This document shows positions 57,708-64,000 of a stretch of 64,000 nt of DNA, one piece after another. A program made the position numbers and the translations under genes. Each line of letters opens with the position of its first letter. Positions within the stretch are counted from its first letter, which is position 1. This DNA is from Prinsepia uniflora. Taxonomy: Eukaryota > Streptophyta > Magnoliopsida > Rosales > Rosaceae. The stretch is from positions 54,837,840-54,901,839 of the forward strand of contig CM064862.1 in assembly GCA_032719365.1 (NCBI GenBank), given 5' to 3'. The notes under the pieces were generated by a model, which worked only from the letters and a program-made list of their open reading frames with translations, had not been told where the DNA came from and searched no databases.

Positions 57708-58060
57708 CGCATGGCGTCTAAGTACCTCATTAGGTCAAAGTCGACCAGGAGCTGATTCGGGACTCTTAGAGATGTTTATCCTGCCAGCAGCCTGTCCGTT
57801 TGTTGAAAAAACGCCGCGCCTGTCCCTGTTGCAGGTGGGGGGTTCACAGTAGCAGCAGTCAAGGGGAACGTTCCAAAGCTAAACATAGGTGTCCAATCTG
57901 GCCTTCCGAACGGTAGGTGAATTGATGTGTGGCGCGGGCCGTGCAGGAGACAGAAAAGTGATTCTTCTGGAATTGCTGGGAGGGGTTCACTCACGACAGC
58001 AATTGCAGCAGCGGATGTGGCAGCCTCAAAGGCTCGTGTGGATCGGCGTGTTCTAGCCAT
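57708..58060 (-). pseudogene. Element F gag, N-terminal part
   Basis: The ATG at 58058-58060 begins MARTRRSTRAFEAATSAAA. The frame is open for about 95 codons to a stop at 57776, then decays to the H insertion point. G's gag starts at the equivalent place. An in-frame ATG further upstream (58123) lies in the leader and is not preferred. Confidence 0.8.
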
Positions 58061-58147
58061 GTGAAGAACGGTAAGTGTCGAAAGTGTGATGATGGAGTTT
58101 TTCAAGGAAAAACTAAAGAGCAAGCTTTGAGTATTTTTTTAAATCGG

Positions 58148-58165
58148 CTCTCAATGAAAGCACCA
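58148..58165 (-). other. Primer-binding site of element F
   Basis: The minus strand reads TGGTGCTTTCATTGAGAG, two bases from the LTR, same as G. Confidence 0.7.
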
Positions 58166-58167
58166 GT

Positions 58168-58255
58168 TGTTGATGCAGAAATCGTCCGGTTCTATGAAAT
58201 TCCTTCTCGATCTCTACACACAATAACGAAAATCAAACGGGGTTAAGGTTGTATC

Positions 58256-58293
<38 letters not shown>

Positions 58294-58699
58294 GGTTCAA
58301 CCTTAAATGCTTCGATGCTTAAGTCAGTTTTCTGAGAGAAAATAATTTGATAGAGTGTTTGCAGAAGTTTTTGATTACCCTTAGAAGTGAGATGAGATCT
58401 TCTATTTATAGTGAAGTCTTGAGAGTCACCGGAGCGTCTGATTGGTTGAAGGAGAAAATATTAAATAAGTGATTGTACCAAGTGTAATCACTTATTTATT
58501 AATGAATAAATAATTCGCTGGAAAGTTATTTATTATCAGTATTGATATGATTAATTAATATATTTAGTTGGTAAATATATTGAATTAATGCGGAGATTGT
58601 AACATGTCGATGTCAATTTTACCAAGGGTAATATTGGCATTATGGGAATTATTGGTCACGTGGCAGTTTCAGAATATTCCGGTAATTTATGGTTCCACA
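58168..58699 (-). repeat. 5' LTR of element F with 34-base G run
   Basis: 532 bp. TATAAATAG box at 58402-58410 (minus strand), hairpin at 58463-58497. An uninterrupted G run of 34 bases occupies 58258-58291 (11 bases in the partner LTR). Confidence 0.92.
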
Positions 58700-59239
58700 A
58701 AGTTGAATTATATTATAAATTTAATTTATTTTTTTATAAATATTTTGTGAAAGGCCCCCTCTCATATTAAAATATGGCTACGCAATTGAAGATAAGCATA
58801 ACAAACCACTAAACAAGGGACTGTGTTGCTTAAAAATCTCATTATAACATTTGCAAATTCTATAGTATTTCCGAGTTTCTCGTTTTAACTAATTTTATCC
58901 AAATTTTATGAAATTTTGAAGTTTTTTATCCAAACGCACATAAACAAACATGTTCCGTTCAATTTAAGCAATTTCTAAATAAATCTAATCTGAAATACAT
59001 TACACTTTCCATTAATTCAAATCAAGATAATACTTTTTTTCACTTTGAAGGGTTCATAAGTCGTATTGCAGAGCAATTTCAAATTCAAATATATAAGAAA
59101 GGGAAAAAAAAGGAAACCAAATTATATAGCTAATATTTCTTTATGTTCACATTAGAAAAAAAAACATGGCTATGAACTTGTGAGGCAATTTATAAAAAAT
59201 AAGATCTGAACTATATATATATATATATATATATCTTAA

Positions 59240-59270
<31 letters not shown>

Positions 59271-59382
59271 CTATTATGTGCAAAGAATGAATGAACTTTT
59301 TAGGTTTACTTTTACTTTTTCTTGTAAAATTCAAGCAAAAAATAATAATAAGAAACTGAAGAGAAAACAAATATAAAATAAA
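58700..59382. other. Host DNA between element F and the synaptotagmin gene
   Basis: AT-rich. The first 85 bases may be the second arm of the DNA element split by F (GGCCCCCTCTCATATTAAAA, then GGCTACGCAATTG). A TA microsatellite lies at 59211-59272. It probably includes the 3' untranslated region of the synaptotagmin gene just left of 59383. No coding sequence seen. Confidence 0.6.
59211..59272. repeat. TA dinucleotide microsatellite
   Basis: Two TA runs separated by CTTAACCA. Confidence 0.95.
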
Positions 59383-62300
59383 TCAAGTATCACGAACTTT
59401 AAGTTGTGCAACCCACTTGAGGTTCAAATAAACCCTTCCTGATTTGGCAATGTCTAGGGAATAACAGTCTTGGTATTCCCCTTCCATTAACACCCTCGTC
59501 AGCGTCATGATCACTCTCCCTATTCTATCCTGAAAAACAACAACAAATTTATTACCATCTCTAATGTAGTATTATTCCTTAAAATATAAACATTAATTTG
59601 TTTATATTATAATACGTGAATAACCACAATAAAAAAGTTCTTATCAAATTGGTGAAAACAATTAAACTAGGATGAAGGCATTACCTTGCCAAAAGTGTCA
59701 TGGTCCCAAACTTCCACCATCAACATTTCATGCAATGCATCCTCCACCATGAAATCAAATGTTTGATTCCAAACAGGATTCAGGTTGTTAGTTACAACCT
59801 GAGAAAGCAGAAAGAGAAATTGAGATATTCAGATCACCAAATCCGAATTCAACCCGAAAAAAATTAAGGTGAATTGATGAACATTTAGAAAGTGAAAGAA
59901 ATTTGGGGACTGAAAATCTCACCCTGGTCTTGGCTTTGGCTTCAGATTTCTTCATAATGAGAACAACAAATGGGTCAGCCTTCCCCATGAAATCCACAAC
60001 TGGCAAGTCTTCTGCAGATATAACTGTCACAGATAAAACCCCTCTCACAAACACATCCTTCTTCTTCTGAGCGGCTGCCTTCATCTTTTCTGAGCTGTCT
60101 GCTTCATTTACTTCAACTTTAAGAGCCCTTTCCAAAGAGGTCAATGCAAAGTCATGGTCAAATGCATCCACAATGTTACCATCGGTACCAAATGGACAGT
60201 ATAGTAGCTCCAAGTGCACCTAATTCCCCAACAACATTTTCAAAAGGGTTACTATTATAATCAACTAAGACCACATTTGGTGAACAGGATTATATTAAAT
60301 TGGATTCGATAACTCTTTAGATTCAAAATATCTTGAATGTGAAAAATTGATGCGGTTTCATTGTGAGACGGATCGATATGATTAAATATAGAAGGAATCT
60401 AATATTTTATAATCCTAATATTTGAAGGGGATTGAATTGGAGAAACTTTCTTATATATATACTCTCGCTACTTCTCTAATTAAAATAAAAAAACTCATTC
60501 AATTTTATATTCAAAATTCATTGGATTTGATGAGTTACTCAATCCGATCTAATCCGGCTCACCAAAAGATCCCTAAGTGCCCATCGTGGGAGTGATTAGC
60601 TGGTACGGGATACCAGTCTACAGTATCTGCCACCCATTACAGAATATCGAACAAATAATAATATATAGAGCTAGAATGTATCAAGTTAGATTAGTATCTG
60701 GTACAGAATCAATCTATTCCCTTTTTCTCACCTGACCTCTGTATTTGGTATCTCTTTGGACCTCCAAATCCTTGACCAGCTTTAACCACAAGTCCTTGAC
60801 TTTCCCAGGCTCAAGTTTACTCAATTGCAGTTGAGCACATCCAATGAGCTCTGCAGCCTGAAGCCCTTCATCGTCGAGAACTCTTATGGTCAAGTGCTGA
60901 GTGGTTGCATCTTCGACAACAAACTCAAAGTGCTCATTCCAGATTGGATTCAAATCATTATCCTGCACGATAAACAATTCTATCAAGTTGTATGTCAAGA
61001 TCACATATGCCGGAGAAAATGGTGAATCTGTCTTACAATGACTTTACTGGTTTTCATTCTGTCACGAAGCGGGCGGATGAACATCACAGCAAAAGGATCT
61101 GATTTCCCCACAATGTCCTTGTTTGTTAACTCCTTGGCCTCCACAAGCTTCACTTCTAATATTCCAGTAGGCTTCAACTCCAAGTCACTGTCATTGTCAT
61201 GTAACAAAACTTTAGCTGACAATATATGCTCCTCTCTGGTTGATTGTTTCTCCATATTTGTTCTTTCTCAGTCTGGTTTTTGAATTCAATGTTTCGGATT
61301 TAGTAGCGTACCTATAATCTCCAGGTATTATTGGGATAATGTTGCGTACGGGCCAAGTTATGCAATCTTCAATAGCATCTCGTATAGTTTCCTGAAATGA
61401 CAACATAACAACTTCAAACATCTTTTTTGCGAGTGAGATTGAATTGAATTGAATAACGTTCCAAATTCAATATATTTTAAATTCAAAAATGGATGTGGTT
61501 TAATTGTACGAGAAGGAAACTTTCATTTTTTTTAATCATACTACGTACTATTTTAAGGAATTAGATTAAATAAGTTTTCTTCTATATATACTCCCTCTAA
61601 TCCCCTTACAATGAAAACACATTCATTTTTATTTCAAAATATTTTGAATTTGATGAGTTATCCAGTTAAATTCAATCTCACTCACCAAACAAACCCTAAA
61701 GTTACGATATCTAAAAAAATCGCATTCAATCTCACTCACCAAACAAACCCTAAAGTTATGATTTCTAAAAGAATCGCGATAGAAGAAAGAAAAGGTTTTC
61801 GAACCTCAATAGCCTCAGAAACACCCGGGATAGATGATATATCACCACCAGAAATTTTAAACACAAAATCCAACTTTTTCTGCAGACAGATAGACACACA
61901 AGAAATGTGACATGAAAATGTTACTGATAAGGAAATTAGTTTGCATCTCTCTCTATACACATATTGAATCAATGCTCCAAAAAAATGTTACCAAAGCAAA
62001 AAGCTGGCAGTTACTCATCAGTCACCACATATATATATATATATATATACCTTCTCTCTTAAGGAGTAAGAAACAGCTCCAAAACAAGGGAAGTCGTCAA
62101 CGAGCGGTTTGAAGATTAACCTGAAAACGCCAGTGAATCCAATGTTTTTCACCTAGACGATCCAACGGTTAGAAAAACAAGTTCATAATTAAGGTGTTAG
62201 TGCAAGCTTCATAGTTCAGGAAATTACTGCTAGTGAAGTTATTTTCAATTTTTCACACTCCAATTTTCTCACTCACTTCGGTCTGTTTTAGTCCGTTGAT

Positions 62301-63539
62301 TCCCCATGGCAGAAAAAAAGAAGAGTGCAGATGAAGAAAATGGAAGTGCGGAAATCACCTGGACAGGCAGTGCAAGGCCAACTCGAGTTTTGATATCAAG
62401 CACAATATTGGGATTTCCATCCCATTGCAGCTCCAACTCCATAGTGACTCCTCCAGCTACACTCTCACTGTCAATGATTGTAACTCCTGAAAATGGCAGC
62501 TACATGTTTAAATATCAAAATCGAAATAAATTTTTCGACCAACAGTATGTATAAGATCGTCTTGTGAGCAATGAGCCCGACCTGTGAATTGCGGAGCCAC
62601 AGTTCCAAGAGTTAGGGTGGAGAATTTGAGTGAAGACAAGACACCTGGCCGGTATTGTTCGAGTATTGATTCTACACTGCTCCTTATGAGCTCTGATGCT
62701 GCCTAATCCATCACAATATGCACCAAACAAAAAGACAGAAGATTGAGCTATTAGTTGTGAAGATAAAAAGAGTGACAGAAAAAAGAGGGGGGAAAAAAGG
62801 AGAAGATAAACATTACTTCATTAACATACGGCCAAATCTTTTGAAGATGGAGGTTAAGCCAAGTCAACTGTAATTCATAAAACAACATCAGAACTCTGGT
62901 TTCAGAAATTTTTTCGTTTGAAATTTTTATTTCTAAAACAGAAAAGTATGTGATTTTTGCCTACTACCTATTCGTATATCCTATACCATCGAATCTGGCG
63001 GCCCAATTGCACGGTGAAACTAATATGTGCAATACTTAATTACGTTTACATACTTGAACAAAACCGAACTTATACTTTTATCTATTTCATGCATAAAGTA
63101 CAAATTTGATATTCCACCTTGTCTTTTTACAAAATCCTCGAATAGAGAGTTGAGTTGTACGAATCCAAAATCTCGTATCACAAAGAGAGGAAAAAAAATT
63201 AGAGAAAATGAGGATTTTGGATAATAAACTCAACTTCTGGCGCTTTGTGAAGACGACCCAAGATGGATAATACTGAGGAGGAAGAAGTTTTCTTGAATCT
63301 TCCACTGTCATCCTTGCAAATGCTGCCACCGTCTGGGCCTAAATTTAATCAAATATTCCTCGATCATATCAACAAAAGAATCAAAATATATAAAAAAAAA
63401 TTAGAAAAACCAAAGCAATGTGATTTTAGTGTACCAAATCAGAACGTAGTTTGGATCGGATACTCTCAGCCCGAGCAAAAGCCACAATCAACCCGATCCC
63501 GATGGCGATGCCGATGATCATCCCAAAGAAGAACCCCAT
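59383..63539 (-). CDS. SYT5: Plant synaptotagmin, SYT4/SYT5 subgroup (SMP plus two C2 domains), 13 exons
   Basis: Coding exons (minus strand): 63539-63435, 63338-63234, 62867-62817, 62702-62582, 62486-62359, 62152-62051, 61879-61805, 61391-61312, 61187-61037, 60962-60732, 60219-59923, 59798-59685, 59529-59383. All phases join into 568 codons ending VRDT. Residues 2-22 form a membrane anchor (GFFFGMIIGIAIGIGLIVAF). About 68-250 is an SMP lipid-transfer domain (KIWPYVNE, APQFTG, PCFGAVSYSL, PIIPGDY). C2A (about 256-385) has NKDIVGKSDPF, DNDLNPIWNE and LDDEG. C2B (about 443-560) has VVDFMGKADPF, NNLNPVWNQ and WDHDTFG. The acidic calcium-site residues are largely present. Family members tether endoplasmic reticulum to plasma membrane and bind phospholipid. 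Length and exon pattern fit the SYT4/SYT5 subgroup, and which paralogue it is cannot be settled. Eleven introns are GT-AG. Intron 2 is not (TT at the donor). Confidence 0.93.
62029..62050. repeat. AT microsatellite at the donor of intron 6
   Basis: On the gene's strand exon 6 ends AGAGAAG and intron 6 begins GT followed directly by an AT run of about 20 bases. Length changes here could touch the splice site. Confidence 0.85.
62868..63233 (-). other. Intron 2 of the synaptotagmin gene with non-canonical donor
   Basis: Exon 2 ends CGCCAGAAG at 63234 and the intron starts TTGAG instead of GTGAG. The acceptor TTACAG is normal. The protein frame (RQK followed by LTWLN) requires the cut here. An alternative GT-AG pair exists: donor one base earlier (GTTGAG) and an acceptor 28 bases upstream of the normal one. 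It would stay in frame and add nine residues. Confidence 0.75.
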
Positions 63540-64000
63540 TTCCGTATGGAATTCTAAATGCCAAGATCTTTTCTCAAGAGATTATTATTTTTGGACAAAC
63601 AGTACTTGCTAATGATTGGTGGTCTATCATATTTGATTCGGTCATTAGTTTGATCTGAAAAGGAGGAGGTGATGAACAATTTGGGGTGTTTTTCTTTGCA
63701 AACAGACAAGCCCTAGCTAGGTGTAACAAAACTCAATTTTAGATGGCAGCATTGCAGTTTTTCTTGCTGCTGTATTTTGTTTACACGCAGAATTTTTCTC
63801 ACCTTGTATATTTTTGGCCAAAAAACTATAAAAATTAGTAACTATTAATCTCGCCACATCTTTTTTTTTTCCCCTCTCATGAACAAAATTATATTATCAA
63901 TGATAATGAAGGCGACTAATCAGATGTGTATTCATTTTCACGAATTTCTTTTTCTTTTATTTTATGAGAAATTTTCATGATTTTCTAATTAAGTGGCTGA
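63540..64000. other. 5' flank of the synaptotagmin gene
   Basis: Upstream sequence and probable 5' untranslated region of the minus-strand gene. A TATA-like ATATACAAGG on the minus strand lies near 63803-63815, about 270 bases before the ATG, but assignment is weak. No other gene is visible. Confidence 0.4.

Larger units (their letters stand above)
24309..58699 (-). mobile_element. Element F: Tat-type Ty3/gypsy retrotransposon, host of G and H
   Basis: LTRs at 24309-24821 and 58168-58699 begin TGTGGAACC and end in ATCAACA on the minus strand. The flanking 5 bp read GAGTT (24304-24308) and AAGTT (58700-58704), one mismatch. The primer site follows the right LTR and a purine tract GTGGGGGCATT precedes the left LTR. 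Coding order is gag, protease, reverse transcriptase, RNase H, a second RNase H, then integrase without chromodomain, as in the Tat lineage. Its span of 34,391 bp includes G, H and a MITE. All coding parts are broken. Confidence 0.92.

Noticed and set aside
58061..58246. 61-codon plus-strand frame crossing F's primer site
   Set aside because: It runs antisense through the gag start, primer site and LTR end. It is a chance frame.

Overview
The window is plant nuclear DNA, very probably from an angiosperm with a large repeat-rich genome. The evidence is Ty3/gypsy LTR retrotransposons of two plant lineages (chromovirus Tekay/Del type and Tat/Retand type), plant hAT-type DNA elements, and one ordinary intron-rich plant gene at the right edge. 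I cannot name the species. About 58 kb of the 64 kb is nested retrotransposon sequence.

Left nest (1-23035). The host element is B, an old minus-strand Tekay-type element. Its 5' LTR is 20889-23035 and its broken gag-pol occupies 4692-9038. Four later insertions lie in it. Element A (plus strand, 9039-20781, duplication CATAA) entered exactly at B's gag start codon. Solo LTR E (13806-16803, duplication GAGAC) entered A's pol. A 1,053-bp hAT element (5952-7004, 8-bp duplication) entered B's reverse transcriptase. A plus-strand LTR, D (4120-4691 visible), entered B's integrase, and element C (minus strand, only its 5' LTR 302-4119 and gag start visible) sits inside D.

Middle (23036-24308). AT-rich host DNA, including one arm of what may be an older DNA transposon.

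Right nest (24309-58699). Element F is a minus-strand Tat-type element with LTRs at 24309-24821 and 58168-58699. It is split by G (30606-42219, minus strand, Tat type, duplication CTTGG, inserted in the second RNase H) and by H (47702-57702, minus strand, duplication GATTG, inserted in gag). H has 3.33-kb near-identical Tekay-type LTRs but no gag or pol. F also carries a 563-bp hAT-like MITE and three different tandem-repeat arrays in its 3' region. G carries a plus-strand antisense ORF (about 33050-34862) behind a truncated plus-oriented Tekay-type LTR segment.

Right edge (58700-64000). Flanking host DNA, then a 13-exon minus-strand gene for a plant synaptotagmin (SYT4/SYT5 subgroup, 568 codons). 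It is intact except that the second intron's donor reads TT instead of GT.

No rRNA, tRNA, CRISPR array or bacterial-type operon was seen. The strongest candidates for something undescribed are a 26-nt palindrome shared by LTRs of five otherwise divergent Tekay-type families, the antisense ORF with its captured LTR, and the non-coding but recently mobile element H.
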